DNA from: Thiococcus pfennigii
GTDB lineage: Bacteria; Pseudomonadota; Gammaproteobacteria; Chromatiales; Chromatiaceae
Direction: 5' to 3'
Length of the DNA: 64,000 nt
NCBI RefSeq assembly: GCF_016583835.1
Contig: NZ_NRRW01000015.1
Span: 1-64,000, forward strand
Shown: positions 7,145-18,495 of the stretch, in pieces
Numbering within the stretch: position 1 is the stretch's first letter
Layout: each line of letters starts with the position of its first letter
Made by a program: the position numbers and the translations under genes
The notes under the pieces: model-generated
Told to the model about the DNA's origin: nothing
The model's input: the letters and a program-made list of their open reading frames with translations, nothing else
Database searches by the model: none

Positions 7145-7480
7145 CTACTCCTCGGTCGGGGCGACCTCTTCGAGCCCCTTGTGCCCGTTGCCGCGGTGGT
7201 TCGTCTTCTTCTCCTTGTGCTTGATCATTTGCCGATCCAGCTTGTCGATCAGGCCATCGATGGCGGCATACATGTCCTCGTGAACGGACTCGGCGAAGAG
7301 GTTCCCGCCATTGACGTAGAGGGTCGCCTCGGCGCGCTGGCGCAGCTTCTCCACGCTCAACACGACGTGCGCGTTTGTGACGTGGTCGAAGTGCCGCTCG
7401 AGGCGCTCGAACTTGCTGTCGACATAGGCCTTCAGCGCGTCGGTGACGTCGACATGATGGCCCGTCAGATTGATCTGCAT
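7145..7480 (-). CDS. hpf: Ribosome hibernation promoting factor
   Basis: A 111-residue sigma-54 modulation/YhbH family protein that binds the 30S subunit and helps form inactive 100S ribosomes in stationary phase. It starts MQINLTGHHVDVTDALKAYV and has the beta-alpha-beta-beta-beta-alpha domain to about residue 95, then a short charged tail (KHKEKKTNHRGNGHKG). It is a short-form HPF without the C-terminal dimerisation domain. It lies 29 bases after rpoN, the standard gammaproteobacterial order. Confidence 0.95.
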   Translation of the reverse strand: MQINLTGHHVDVTDALKAYVDSKFERLERHFDHVTNAHVVLSVEKLRQRAEATLYVNGGNLFAESVHEDMYAAIDGLIDKLDRQMIKHKEKKTNHRGNGHKGLEEVAPTEE

Positions 7481-7509
7481 AAGATTGCTCCTGGTTTTCA
7501 CGGCGCCTG

Positions 7510-8982
7510 TCAGGCCAGGCGCTTTCGTTCGTTCGAGGGGGGGATGCTCAGGGCCTCGCGATACTTGGCGACGGTCCGTCTGGCGACATTGATCCCCTGT
7601 TCCGACAGCAGCTTGGCGATCTTGTTGTCGCTGAGCGGCTTGTTGGCCGCCTCGGTGGCGACCAGCTTGCGGATGAGGGCACGGATGGCGGTCGAGGAGC
7701 ACTCGCCGCCGGAGGCCGTGCTGACATGGCTGGAAAAGAAGAATTTGAGCTCGAATGTGCCGCGCGGCGTGTGCATGTATTTCTGCGTGGTCACGCGCGA
7801 GATCGTCGACTCGTGTAGCTCGAGCGCCTCGGCTACGTCGCGCAGGACCATCGGCTTCATCGCCACCTCCCCGTGTTCCAGGAAATCCCGTTGCAACTCG
7901 ACGATCTTGGTGGCGACCCGCAGCACAGTCTCGTTGCGGCTGGCCAGACTCTTGATGAACCAGCGTGCCTCTTGGAGGTGGCTCTTGAGGCGCGTGTTGT
8001 CGGCGCTCTGGTCGGCGCGGCGGATGAGCTTCGCGTAATCGGCATTGACCCTCAACTTGGGTGTGAGATCCGGGTTCAGCTCGACGAGCCAGGCGCCATC
8101 GCGCTTGCGCACGATGACGTCGGGGATAACGTACTCCGGTTGGATTTCTGCGATCAAGGCCCCGGGGCGCGGTTGTAGGGTACGGATGAGGGCGACGACC
8201 TGGGCCATCCCGGCGGCGTCGAGGCCGACGGCGTTGGCGATACCGCCCAGATCGTGGCGCGAGAGGGCGCGAAAGTGATCGCGACAGGTGGCGATCGCTG
8301 CATCGCGGAACGCGACCTCCTGCGGCAGTTGGCGCAATTGCAGCAGCAGGCATTCTTGAAGGTCGCGTGCCGCGATACCGGGCGGGTCGAAGGATTGAAT
8401 GCGGTGGATGACCGCCTCGACCTCGCTCGGCTCGAGCTCCGGGTCGTCGAGGGCGTCGAGCAGCTCCGCGATATCGGCCGTCAGATACCCGTCCGGGTTG
8501 ATCGCGTCGATGATGGCCGTCGCGATGATCTGCTCGCGCTCGTTGAAGCGGGCCAGATTGAGCTGCCAATCGAGATGGTCGTGGAGGCTCTGCGGGCGGC
8601 TGCGCTGGGTGAAGAGGTCGAGTTCGTCGTCACCGCTGTGGCCAGCGCTCGGGAGGTAGCCGTCGTAGACGTCGCCCCAATCGGTATCGACGGGCAACTC
8701 CTCGGGCATCTCGACGCGTTCGGCGTTGATCTCCCGATCGCTCTCGGCGGTCGTCGTCGCCGGAGCCTCCGGCTCCGTTCTGCCCAACTCCCCGGCTAGC
8801 TCTTCGCGGCCGTCCGCGCGCTCGGTCTCTTCGGCCTCCTCGAGCATGAAGTTCGAATCCAGGACCTCCTGGATCTCGCGCTGCAGTTCCAGCGTCGAGA
8901 GCTGGAGCAGCTTGATGGCGTGCTGCAGCTGCGGCGTGATCGTGAGGTGCTGGCCGAGTCGCAGTTGGATGGACTGCTTCAT
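7510..8982 (-). CDS. rpoN: RNA polymerase sigma-54 factor
   Basis: A 490-residue sigma-54. Region I is the glutamine/leucine-rich start (IQLRLGQHLTITPQLQHAIKL), region II is acidic (about 60-130), followed by the core-binding and helix-turn-helix domains, and the RpoN box is intact near the end (ARRTVAKYREALSIPPS). It recognises -24/-12 promoters and needs AAA+ activators, none of which is encoded here. It lies between lptB and hpf as in most gammaproteobacteria. Confidence 0.97.
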   Translation of the reverse strand: MKQSIQLRLGQHLTITPQLQHAIKLLQLSTLELQREIQEVLDSNFMLEEAEETERADGREELAGELGRTEPEAPATTTAESDREINAERVEMPEELPVDTDWGDVYDGYLPSAGHSGDDELDLFTQRSRPQSLHDHLDWQLNLARFNEREQIIATAIIDAINPDGYLTADIAELLDALDDPELEPSEVEAVIHRIQSFDPPGIAARDLQECLLLQLRQLPQEVAFRDAAIATCRDHFRALSRHDLGGIANAVGLDAAGMAQVVALIRTLQPRPGALIAEIQPEYVIPDVIVRKRDGAWLVELNPDLTPKLRVNADYAKLIRRADQSADNTRLKSHLQEARWFIKSLASRNETVLRVATKIVELQRDFLEHGEVAMKPMVLRDVAEALELHESTISRVTTQKYMHTPRGTFELKFFFSSHVSTASGGECSSTAIRALIRKLVATEAANKPLSDNKIAKLLSEQGINVARRTVAKYREALSIPPSNERKRLA

Positions 8983-9091
8983 GTCTCCCGTTGCCCGAAT
9001 CTGGTATGCAATTTGAAGCGCGGTTCCATTCTAGCCCAAACGGGGGCGGACCATGTCATGCCCGCGTGCCGCGTCGCTCGTCATCGGCCGG

Positions 9092-9817
9092 TCACATCGA
9101 GAAGTGTTCGCCGAGATAGACGGCCCGCACCTCGGCATTCTGAAGCAGGGCCTGGGGCGTGCCTTCGGCGATGACCAGGCCGTCGCTGATGATGTAGGCG
9201 CGGTCGCAGATATCGAGGGTCTCGCGCACGTTGTGATCGGTGATCAAGACCCCGATGCCGCGCTCGCGCAGGTGCGAGACGATCTGTTTGATGTCGCCGA
9301 CGGCGATCGGGTCGACGCCGGCGAACGGCTCGTCGAGCAGCATCACGCGCGGGTCCACGGCCAGCGCTCGGGCGATCTCCAGGCGGCGCCGCTCGCCCCC
9401 CGAGAGGCTCATCGCCAGGGAGTCGGCGATGTGGGCGATGCCCAGTTCCTCGAGGAGTTCCTGGCTGCGGCCGTTGCGTGCATCGCGGTCCAGGTCGGCG
9501 CGCGTCTCGAGGATCGCGAGGATGTTCTCTTTTGCGCTGAGCTTGCGGAAGATCGATGGTTCCTGGGCCAGGTAGCTCAGCCCGCGCCGGGCACGGGCGT
9601 GCATCGGCAGCAACGTGATGTCCTGGCCGTCGAGGGTGATGCGCCCGGCGTTCGCCGCGATCAGCCCGACGATCAGATAGAAGCAGGTCGTTTTGCCCGC
9701 CCCGTTCGGGCCGAGCAGGCCGACGACCTCGCCGGTTGCGACTTCGATGCTCACGCCCTTGAGGACCTGGCGCTGACGATACTGTTTGGTCAGTTCTCGC
9801 GCTTGGAGGATGGTCAT
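9092..9817 (-). CDS. lptB: LPS export ABC transporter ATP-binding protein LptB
   Basis: A 241-residue ABC ATPase that powers extraction of lipopolysaccharide from the inner membrane together with LptF/LptG (not in the window). Motifs: Walker A GPNGAGKT, signature [15 protein letters not shown], Walker [14 protein letters not shown], switch histidine in [10 protein letters not shown]. The ATG at 9817 overlaps the lptA stop (ATGA). It is co-oriented with lptA and lptC, which supply the periplasmic bridge. Confidence 0.97.
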   Translation of the reverse strand: MTILQARELTKQYRQRQVLKGVSIEVATGEVVGLLGPNGAGKTTCFYLIVGLIAANAGRITLDGQDITLLPMHARARRGLSYLAQEPSIFRKLSAKENILAILETRADLDRDARNGRSQELLEELGIAHIADSLAMSLSGGERRRLEIARALAVDPRVMLLDEPFAGVDPIAVGDIKQIVSHLRERGIGVLITDHNVRETLDICDRAYIISDGLVIAEGTPQALLQNAEVRAVYLGEHFSM

Positions 9818-10341
9818 TTCGCGTCCGGGATGATCGTGATCCTGACCCGCCCCGAGCCGGCCGCACTGGCCCCCGCCTTGACCTGGGCCTGGCTCCGGTC
9901 GTAGACGATGCGGTCGCTGCTGAAGCGGTCGTCGCCCTGGATCAGCTCGGCCCGCCCGATCAGCGTGATCTCGTCCTTGGCCACGTCGTATTCCATGCGC
10001 AGCGCGTTCGCGCGGTGCTCTTGCGCGTCGCCGGTAGGCCGTTGGCGGTACCTGACCGGCTCGCCCCAGGCCGTGACGTGCTCCGGGCGCCGGGTCGCGT
10101 CGTGCGCGACGAGGACCCGGTCGGCCTCGATGCGCATCCCGCCCTGGACGACGATGACGTTGCCCAGATAGAGGCTCGTCGATTGCTGCTCGTCGAGCTC
10201 GACGCTGTCCGCCTCGATCTGGATCGGTTGGTCCTGGTCGGCCGGCGGCTCGGCGGCGGGCGCGGCGGCGGCGAGCGCCAGCAGCAGCGCGGCGATGAGC
10301 CGAGGCGTGCGGTGCGGGTGCGGGGTGGGCAAGCGAGCCAT
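9814..10341 (-). CDS. lptA: LPS transport periplasmic protein LptA
   Basis: A 175-residue OstA-like protein forming the beta-jellyroll bridge that carries LPS across the periplasm. A cleavable signal peptide is evident (basic PHPHRTPR, hydrophobic [17 protein letters not shown]). The mature part has the OstA repeat pattern ([31 protein letters not shown]). The start at ATG 10341 lies 2 bases after the lptC stop. Translation is coupled to lptB through overlapping stop and start codons. Confidence 0.93.
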   Translation of the reverse strand: MARLPTPHPHRTPRLIAALLLALAAAAPAAEPPADQDQPIQIEADSVELDEQQSTSLYLGNVIVVQGGMRIEADRVLVAHDATRRPEHVTAWGEPVRYRQRPTGDAQEHRANALRMEYDVAKDEITLIGRAELIQGDDRFSSDRIVYDRSQAQVKAGASAAGSGRVRITIIPDAK

Positions 10342-10343
10342 GA

Positions 10344-10925
10344 TCACTCCGGTGGGTCGTCGACGATGTTGAATTGGGCGCGCGTGCGTCCTTGGAGCTC
10401 GATCCGCAGCGGCTCGCCGAGCCAGGCGCGCAGCCCCACCGAGCGGACCCAGTCGGCGCCACTGGTCAGGCGCACCGGCAGGTCGGTCTCGGCATATTCC
10501 TCGCGCGGGCGCAACTGCAAGGCCTCGGTCTCGATCCGCACCGCGTGCTGGTCGGCGTCCGCCCGGCGGTCGATGACGACGTTGCCGCGCAGGCGCAGCT
10601 CCCGGCCGTCCTGCGAGACCCAGCCCGTATCCGCCGTCGCCTGCCATGGCGGTCCCCCTTCCGTGTAGAGGGTCAGGCTCGGCCTGTCGAGTTCGCTGCT
10701 GCCGTCGTCGGCGTAGTGGCGCAGGGTCTCGGCCTCGAGGCGGCGGCGCACCTGGCCGTCGACGCCCATCTCGGTGGCCGCGATCCCCTCGGCGACATAG
10801 TCGGGACGCCGCTCGCGGGCGATCGGCGGCGATTCCTCGGGCGGCAGCAGGTCGTGCCACCACCAAGCGGCGCCGCCGAGGGTCGCGAGGACGAGGGCCA
10901 GCAGGGCCTGTCGGGGGGTGATCAT
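10344..10925 (-). CDS. lptC: LPS export protein LptC
   Basis: A 193-residue bitopic protein: an N-terminal transmembrane anchor ([17 protein letters not shown]), then a periplasmic OstA-like domain that receives LPS from LptBFG and hands it to LptA ([31 protein letters not shown]). Length is normal for the family. It ends 2 bases before lptA starts and begins 39 bases after kdsC. Confidence 0.93.
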   Translation of the reverse strand: MITPRQALLALVLATLGGAAWWWHDLLPPEESPPIARERRPDYVAEGIAATEMGVDGQVRRRLEAETLRHYADDGSSELDRPSLTLYTEGGPPWQATADTGWVSQDGRELRLRGNVVIDRRADADQHAVRIETEALQLRPREEYAETDLPVRLTSGADWVRSVGLRAWLGEPLRIELQGRTRAQFNIVDDPPE

Positions 10926-10964
10926 CGGCCGCGTCCAGGGCGTGCGCCGGCGGCGCGGTGGCGC

Positions 10965-11489
10965 TCAGCCACAGGCCGCCGCGAGGGTGCCCTGGGCCTC
11001 CATGATGAGGTCGCAGACCTCCCGCGCGGCGCCGCGGCCGCCGGGGGAGGGGGTCTGCCAATGGGCCTCGCGGGCGACCAGTGGATGGGCGTCGGCCGGG
11101 GCGATCGCGAAGCCGACCTGGCGCAGGATCGGCAGGTCGACGACATCATCGCCGACGCAGGCGATCGCCTGGTCCGGGAGGTCCAGTTGGCGCTTGAGTT
11201 GCGCGTAGACCGGTGCCTTGGCCTGACAGCCCTGGTGGACGTGGGCGATGCCGAGCCCGGCCATGCGCGCGCGTACCGCCTCGCAATGTCGCCCGGTGAC
11301 GATGGCCACCTGCACGCCGGTGCGTTGCAGCATGACGAGGCCGTGGCCGTCGCGGGAGTGGAAGGCCTTGTACTCTCGGCCGTCGGCGTCGAAATACAGG
11401 CGCCCGTCGGTCAGTACGCCGTCGACGTCGAAGACGACGAGGCGAATCGCCCGGGCGCGTGTCAGGGTGTCTGTCGCAATGGTGTCCAT
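10965..11489 (-). CDS. kdsC: 3-deoxy-D-manno-octulosonate-8-phosphate phosphatase
   Basis: A 174-residue C0-type HAD phosphatase that dephosphorylates Kdo-8-phosphate. HAD motif I is VVFDVDGVLTDG, motif II lies in VAIVTGRH, and the Mg-binding motif is VGDDVVDLPIL. It lacks a cap domain, as expected for the tetrameric family. Between kdsD and lptC it joins Kdo supply to LPS export. Confidence 0.95.
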   Translation of the reverse strand: MDTIATDTLTRARAIRLVVFDVDGVLTDGRLYFDADGREYKAFHSRDGHGLVMLQRTGVQVAIVTGRHCEAVRARMAGLGIAHVHQGCQAKAPVYAQLKRQLDLPDQAIACVGDDVVDLPILRQVGFAIAPADAHPLVAREAHWQTPSPGGRGAAREVCDLIMEAQGTLAAACG

Positions 11490-11521
11490 GTTGTCCCCGC
11501 GGCACTCCCGTGCGTCTCGCC

Positions 11522-12550
11522 TCAGACGACGCCGGCCCGCAGCATGTCGTGCATGTTGAGCGCGCCGACCAGGCGGCGCCCCTCGTCGACGACCAGAAGG
11601 CCGTTGATCTTGCGCTCCTCCATCAGGTGCAGGGCGGCGGCCGCGAGCGTGTCGCTGCGCACGGTTACGCAGCCGGCGGTCATGACCGCGTCGATCGGCG
11701 TCGTGTGGATGTCGATGGCCCGATCGAGCGTGCGGCGCAGGTCCCCGTCGGTGTAGACGCCGAGGACGCGGCCCATCTCGTCGACGACGGCGCTCATGCC
11801 CAGGCCCTTGCGGCTCATCTCGACCAGCGTGTCCTTGAGCAGGGTGCCGTGACGGACCATCGGGATCTCGTCGCCCTGGTGCATGATGTCGGCCACGTGC
11901 AGCAACAGCCGCCGACCCAGGCTTCCGGCCGGGTGCGAGCGGGCGAAATCCTCGGCGGTGAAGCCGCGGCTCTCGAGCAGGGCGACCGCCAGCGCGTCGC
12001 CCATCGCCAGGGCGCAGGTGGTACTGGCCGTCGGCGCGAGGCCGAGCGGGCAGGCCTCCTTGGCGACGCCGACATCGATGAAGACGTCGGCGGCCCGCGC
12101 CAGCGTCGAACGCGGGTTGCCGCCCAGGCAGATCAGTGGCGCGCCGAGTCGCTTGATGATCGGCAGAATGGTCAGCATCTCGGGCGTCTCGCCCGAGTTC
12201 GACAGGATCAGCGCGACATCCTTCGCCGTGATCATGCCGAGGTCGCCGTGGCTCGCCTCGCCGGGGTGGACGAAGAAGGCCGGCGTGCCCGTGCTCGCCA
12301 GCGTCGCGGCGATCTTACCGCCGATGTGACCGGATTTGCCCATCCCGAGCACGACGATCCGCCCCTCGCAGGCGAGCATGTGGTCGCAGGCGCGCACGAA
12401 GCCTTCATCGATGCGGGCGATGAGTGCGCGCACGGCGTCGGCCTCGGTGCGCAGGACCGCCTCGCCGAGGCGGCGTAGGCGTGTCGCGTCGAGGCGCGCG
12501 GCCGCCCCGGCCGAGCGCGCCGGACCCGCCGGCGACGGCGCGGCGCTCAT
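11522..12550 (-). CDS. kdsD: D-arabinose-5-phosphate isomerase
   Basis: Converts ribulose-5-phosphate to arabinose-5-phosphate for Kdo synthesis. The 342 residues comprise an SIS domain (GRIVVLGMGKSGHIGGKIAA, FVHPGEASHGDLGMI, LSNSGET) and two C-terminal CBS domains (about 215-340). I start at ATG 12550, because the in-frame extension to 12745 reads as arginine-rich non-coding sequence. It is the first gene of the kds-lpt-rpoN-pts block; its promoter must lie in the repeat-bearing gap upstream. Confidence 0.95.
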   Translation of the reverse strand: MSAAPSPAGPARSAGAAARLDATRLRRLGEAVLRTEADAVRALIARIDEGFVRACDHMLACEGRIVVLGMGKSGHIGGKIAATLASTGTPAFFVHPGEASHGDLGMITAKDVALILSNSGETPEMLTILPIIKRLGAPLICLGGNPRSTLARAADVFIDVGVAKEACPLGLAPTASTTCALAMGDALAVALLESRGFTAEDFARSHPAGSLGRRLLLHVADIMHQGDEIPMVRHGTLLKDTLVEMSRKGLGMSAVVDEMGRVLGVYTDGDLRRTLDRAIDIHTTPIDAVMTAGCVTVRSDTLAAAALHLMEERKINGLLVVDEGRRLVGALNMHDMLRAGVV

Positions 12551-12989
12551 CGGCTGGCCCCGCGGCGGCCGGGGTTCTCGTGCTGGGTCGGTCTCATGGC
12601 TCCAAGGGTGTCTCCACGGCGAAGGTCGCGCGCGTCCGTGCGCCGGACAGGCGGCCCGACATCCGCGGCAGGGTGGCGAGCCGCCCGCCGGTCGCGGCGC
12701 CCGCCGGCCTGGCGGCATTGTTTCAGAGGTCCGTTGAGCGAGCAACAGAGGCGGCCAAGCCGGGGTTCGCCCGGGTCGCGGCAGATCCGTGCCGCGTCAT
12801 GTGCCTGGGCCGCCCGAGCCCAGGTCGCGCAATGGGTCGCCAGTCGCCTGCCCCCGGACCGAGCCGCGCCCGGACGACATTCGGCCCCCCGCTGGGGCGT
12901 TCACCCGTCGCTGAAGGGTAAGAGGTGACCGATGACGCTACAAGCTGGAGCCTGGAGTCCGTAGGTCGGGTTAGCCCCCCGCGGGGGCG
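12551..12989. other. Intergenic region upstream of kdsD
   Basis: About 440 bases without a convincing gene between the divergent kdsD and mlaF transcription units. It ends with a repeat hairpin at about 12964-12999 (GTCGGGTTA ... TAACCCGAC), the start of the dispersed GGGTTA-type repeats. The kdsD promoter should lie here, but no strong -35/-10 pair stands out. Confidence 0.4.
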
Positions 12990-13192
12990 TAACCCGACGG
13001 CCGACACCGTGGCGCCCTCCGAGGCCCCTGTCGGGTTACGGCGCGCGCAATCCTTTATTTTACTCGGGCCGCCGTGCCAGCGCGCCTAACCCGACGGCCG
13101 ACACCGTGGCGCCTTCCGAGGCCCCTGTCGGGTTACGGCGCGCGCAATCCTTTGTTTTACCCGCACCGCCGTGCCAGCGCGCCTAACCCGAC
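12990..13192. repeat. 97-bp tandem repeat of the TAACCCGAC/GTCGGGTTA family
   Basis: Two nearly identical 97-bp units (12990-13086, 13087-13183) and the first bases of a third. Each starts TAACCCGAC, carries GTCGGGTTACGGCGCGCG in the middle and ends GCCAGCGCGCC. The inverted nonamers can form stem-loops. Related copies occur at 24124-24257 and 43057-43227 in this window. No transposase is adjacent. It lies between kdsD and mlaF. Confidence 0.85.
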
Positions 13193-13373
13193 CTACGGGC
13201 TGACGGCTGACGGCTGGCGGCTGCAAAGGACCTGCCGTGCCGGCTCGGTCGCACCGCTTGACCGCGGTTGCCTGCCCTGCCAGACTCCACGGTCTTTTAC
13301 CCGGTCTTGTCTTGATGTGCCCAGTGACATGCGAGTCGCGCTGCGTCCGCTTGCGTCGCGTCGGAGGTCGGCG

Positions 13374-14228
13374 ATGGCCGAGGGTCTGACGGGGCGGGGC
13401 GCGTCCCCGGTCGGCGCGAGCGTCCCCCCAGGCGAGCCGCTGGTGCGCATTCGCGGGTTGCGTTTCGCCCACGGCGAGCGCCTCCTCTTCGATGGGGTCG
13501 ATCTCGATATCCCGCGCGGTGGCGTCACCGCCGTGATGGGACCGAGCGGCACCGGCAAGACGACGCTCCTCAAGCTGATCAGCGGTCAGCTGCGACCTGC
13601 CTCCGGTACCATCGAGGTGGACGGGCAGGATGTCCATCGGCTCGGCCGCGCTGCCCTCTATCGCCTGCGCATGCGCATGGGCATGCTGTTTCAGAGCGGG
13701 GCATTGCTGACCGATCTGAGCGTCTTCGACAATGTCGCCTATCCGCTGCGCGAGCACACCCGGCTGCCCGAGGCGATGATCCGCAAGCTCGTGCTGATGA
13801 AGCTCGAGGCGGTCGGGCTGCGCGGCGTCCAGGCCCAGCTGCCGGCGACCCTCTCCGGCGGCATGGCGCGGCGGGTCGCGCTGGCCCGGGCCGTGGCGCT
13901 GGATCCGGACATGATCCTCTACGACGAGCCCTTCACCGGGCAGGATCCGATCTCGATGGGCGTGCTGGTCTCGCTCATCCGGCACCTCAACGACGCGAGC
14001 GGGCTGACCAGTATCGTCGTCTCCCATGACGTGTCGGAGACCCTGAGCATCGCCGATTACGCCTACATCATCGCCGACGGGCGGGTCATGGAGGCCGGGA
14101 CGGCGGCCGAGGTCCGCGCGAGCCGCTCGGAGTGGGTCCGCCAGTTCCTCGACGGCCTGCCCGACGGGCCGGCCCATTTTCACGCGCCGGCCCCCGACCT
14201 GATGCGCGACCTGCTGGGCGAGGCCTGA
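13374..14228 (+). CDS. mlaF: Phospholipid transport ABC ATPase MlaF
   Basis: A 284-residue ATPase of the Mla system, which moves glycerophospholipids between outer and inner membranes. Walker [10 protein letters not shown], signature [15 protein letters not shown], Walker [13 protein letters not shown] and H-loop VVSHDV are all present. I start at ATG 13374 (MAEGLTGRG), preceded by CGGAGG; the frame is open to 13074 but crosses repeat sequence there. The C-terminus ends with a short extension ([17 protein letters not shown]) typical of MlaF. First gene of mlaFEDCB. Confidence 0.95.
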   Translation: MAEGLTGRGASPVGASVPPGEPLVRIRGLRFAHGERLLFDGVDLDIPRGGVTAVMGPSGTGKTTLLKLISGQLRPASGTIEVDGQDVHRLGRAALYRLRMRMGMLFQSGALLTDLSVFDNVAYPLREHTRLPEAMIRKLVLMKLEAVGLRGVQAQLPATLSGGMARRVALARAVALDPDMILYDEPFTGQDPISMGVLVSLIRHLNDASGLTSIVVSHDVSETLSIADYAYIIADGRVMEAGTAAEVRASRSEWVRQFLDGLPDGPAHFHAPAPDLMRDLLGEA

Positions 14229-14230
14229 CG

Positions 14231-15010
14231 ATGCTGGATCCACTGGCGCGCTTGGGGCGTTCCGGCATCGCCGCGCTGGCCCGGCTCGGCGAGGCCCATC
14301 TGCTGCTGGTCGGGCTGCTCGGCGGGACCTGGGATACCTTGGTGCGTCCGCGGTTGCTGATCGCCCAGGTCTACGGCATCGGGGTCCTGTCGACGCTGAT
14401 CGTCGTCGTCTCGGGCCTCTTCGTCGGCATGGTGCTCGGCCTCCAAGGCTACTATGTCCTGTCGCAGTTCGGCGCCGCGGAGAGCCTCGGCATCATGGTC
14501 GCCGCGTCGCTGGTACGCGAGCTCGGCCCCGTGGTCACGGCGCTGCTCGTCGCCGGGCGGGCCGGCTCGGCGCTCGCCGCCGAGATCGGCCTGATGAAGG
14601 CGACCGAGCAGCTCTCGGCCCTGGAGATGATGGCGGTGGATCCGATCAAGCGCATCCTGACGCCGCGCTTCTACGGCGGGCTGCTGGCGATGCCGCTGCT
14701 CGCGGCCATGTTCAGCGCGGTCGGGGTGCTCGGCGGCTACTTCATCGGCGTCGGCCTGCTCGGCCTCGATGGCGGGGCCTACTGGAGCCAGATGCAGGCG
14801 AAGATCGACTTCAGCGACGACATCGTCAACGGTGTCATCAAGAGCGTCGTCTTCGGCCTGGTCGTGACCTGGATCGCGCTCTTCCAGGGCTATGCCGCGA
14901 CCCCGACGGCCGAGGGCGTGAGCCGCGCCACGACGCGGACCGTCGTCCACTCGGCGCTGGCGGTCCTGGGGCTCGACTTCGTCTTGACCGCACTGATGTT
15001 TGGGGAGTGA
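14231..15010 (+). CDS. mlaE: Phospholipid transport permease MlaE
   Basis: A 259-residue integral membrane permease, two copies of which pair with MlaF and the MlaD hexamer. It has about five to six hydrophobic segments, including [20 protein letters not shown] and the conserved [19 protein letters not shown] with [19 protein letters not shown] characteristic of MlaE/YrbE. It starts 2 bases after the mlaF stop and is followed 3 bases later by mlaD. Confidence 0.95.
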   Translation: MLDPLARLGRSGIAALARLGEAHLLLVGLLGGTWDTLVRPRLLIAQVYGIGVLSTLIVVVSGLFVGMVLGLQGYYVLSQFGAAESLGIMVAASLVRELGPVVTALLVAGRAGSALAAEIGLMKATEQLSALEMMAVDPIKRILTPRFYGGLLAMPLLAAMFSAVGVLGGYFIGVGLLGLDGGAYWSQMQAKIDFSDDIVNGVIKSVVFGLVVTWIALFQGYAATPTAEGVSRATTRTVVHSALAVLGLDFVLTALMFGE

Positions 15011-15013
15011 TTC

Positions 15014-15490
15014 ATGGCGCGCACGCGCACGATCGAGATCCTGGTCGGTGCCTTCATGGCGGCCGGCTTCGTCGCCCTGTTCTTCCTCGCGATGCAGGCG
15101 AGCAACCTGAGCTCCGCCCCGGCCGGCGACGGCTATCGTCTGACGGCGCGGTTCGACAATGTCGGTAGCCTCAAGGTCCGTGCCCCGGTCAGCATGGCCG
15201 GCGTGCGCGTCGGGCGCGTCGAGGGCATCGCCTTCGACGGGTCGACCTACGAGGCGGTCGTGACCATGGTCATCGATCCGCAATACGACACCATCCCCGA
15301 TGACACGTTCGCGAACATCTATACCTCCGGGCTGCTCGGCGAGCAGTACATCGGCCTCGATGCCGGTGGCAGCCCGGACTATCTGGGCGACGGGGATCAG
15401 CTGATCCACACCCAATCGGCCCTGGTGTTGGAGCAGATGATCGGTCAGTTTCTGTTCAGCAAGGCCCAGGAGGGCGCGCAACCGCAATGA
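15014..15490 (+). CDS. mlaD: Phospholipid transport substrate-binding protein MlaD
   Basis: A 158-residue MCE-domain protein: an N-terminal membrane anchor (LVGAFMAAGFVALFFLAMQA) and one MCE domain (about 38-118) that forms the hexameric ring through which lipids pass. YTSGLLGEQYIGLDAG is the conserved MCE stretch. It ends with a short polar tail. Its last codons overlap the mlaC start (ATGA). Confidence 0.95.
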   Translation: MARTRTIEILVGAFMAAGFVALFFLAMQASNLSSAPAGDGYRLTARFDNVGSLKVRAPVSMAGVRVGRVEGIAFDGSTYEAVVTMVIDPQYDTIPDDTFANIYTSGLLGEQYIGLDAGGSPDYLGDGDQLIHTQSALVLEQMIGQFLFSKAQEGAQPQ

Positions 15491-16088
15491 AGAGGGTCAT
15501 ACTGTTACTGGCCACGCTGTTTCTGGCCTCGGGTGTCGCCCACGCGGCGTCGCCCGGTTCGGCCACCGCGCTGGTGAAGGATACCAGCGAACGGATGCTG
15601 GAGGTCCTGGAGGCGCGTCGCGGCGAGATCGAGGAGAGCCCGCAGCGCATCTATCGGTACGTCGAGACCATCGTCCTGCCGCACTTCGACTTCGAGCGGA
15701 TCACCCGCAGCGCCGTCGGGCGCCACTGGCAGCAGGCGAGCGCTGGCCAGCGCCAGGCGCTGACCGAAGGGTTCCGCCAGGTCCTGGTGCGCACCTACGC
15801 CCGCGCCCTGCTCGGCTACTCGGGGCAGACGATCCACTATCTGCCCGAGAAGGCCCTGGCCGCCGACCGGGTGACCGTCGCGACCGAGGTGCGCAATCCG
15901 GGCGGCACGACCATCCGCATCGACTATCGCCTCTACTCCGCCGGCGGGCGATGGAAGGTCTACGACGTCGTCGTCGACAACGTCAGCCTGGTCGCCAACT
16001 ACCGCGGCTCCTTCAGCAGCCTCATCCGCAGCGATGGCCTCGACGGCCTCATCGCCCGGCTCGATGAGATGAATGTCGCGGGGGCGCA

Positions 16089-16092
<4 letters not shown>
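15487..16092 (+). CDS. mlaC: Periplasmic phospholipid shuttle MlaC
   Basis: A 201-residue soluble carrier that takes phospholipid between the outer-membrane MlaA complex and MlaFEDB. A signal peptide is clear (MKRVILLLATLFLASGVAHA). The mature domain carries the family segments FDFERITRSAVGRHWQQA and YRLYSAGGRWKVYDVVVDNV. It overlaps mlaD at its start and mlaB at its end. Confidence 0.95.
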
Positions 16093-17724
<1,632 letters not shown>

Positions 17725-17737
17725 GGAGCCATCGCCA

Positions 17738-18379
17738 GTGCACATCGACGCGCCGCTGACCATCGCGCTGCCCAAGGGGCGCATCTTCGACGACACCCTG
17801 CCGCTGCTCGCCCGCACCGGGATCGAGCCGCTCGACGACCCGCAGACCAGCCGCAAGCTGATCCTCGAGACCAACCGTCCGCAGGTGAAGCTGGTGCTGA
17901 TCCGCGCGAGCGACGTGCCGACCTACGTCCAGTACGGGGCCGCCGACCTCGGCGTGGTCGGCAAGGACGTGCTGATGGAGCACGGCGGTGAGGGCCTCTA
18001 CGAACCGCTCGATCTGGGCATCGCGCGTTGCCGGCTGATGGTCGCCGGGATCCCGGGGGCCGGCCTCGGCCCGGGCCGTCTGCGCATCGCCACCAAGTTC
18101 GTGCACAGCGCCGAGCGCCATTTCGCCGCCCAGGGCAAGCAGGTCGAGATCATCAAACTCTACGGCTCGATGGAGTTGGCCCCGCTGGTCGGTCTCTCCG
18201 ACCTCATCGTCGACCTGGTCGAGAGCGGCAACACCCTGAAGGCCAACGGCCTGGTGCCCCTCGAGCACATCGCCGACATCAGCGCCCGGCTGGTCATCAA
18301 CAAGGCGTCGTGGAAGACCAAGCACGCCTCGGTGACGGCCCTCCTCGAGGCCCTGCGCGGGGCCGTGGCCGCCGCCTGA
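17738..18379 (+). CDS. hisG: ATP phosphoribosyltransferase, short form
   Basis: First step of histidine synthesis. The 213 residues are the short form, without the C-terminal regulatory domain, which normally needs HisZ as partner; hisZ is not in the window. The start is GTG 17738, with GAGGAG placed across the murA stop. The N-terminal [18 protein letters not shown] and the PRPP loop region [14 protein letters not shown] are diagnostic. Followed by hisD and hisC. Confidence 0.95.
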   Translation: MHIDAPLTIALPKGRIFDDTLPLLARTGIEPLDDPQTSRKLILETNRPQVKLVLIRASDVPTYVQYGAADLGVVGKDVLMEHGGEGLYEPLDLGIARCRLMVAGIPGAGLGPGRLRIATKFVHSAERHFAAQGKQVEIIKLYGSMELAPLVGLSDLIVDLVESGNTLKANGLVPLEHIADISARLVINKASWKTKHASVTALLEALRGAVAAA

Positions 18380-18495
18380 ACCCCGGCGCTCGGCACCGAC
18401 GCCGGTTGGTCCCGTCGCGCCGGGCGATTACCATTGGCCCATTCAGCAGATCGATCGCGCCGTGCCGCGAGGCGTGGGGCGAGGGAGTAGCAACC

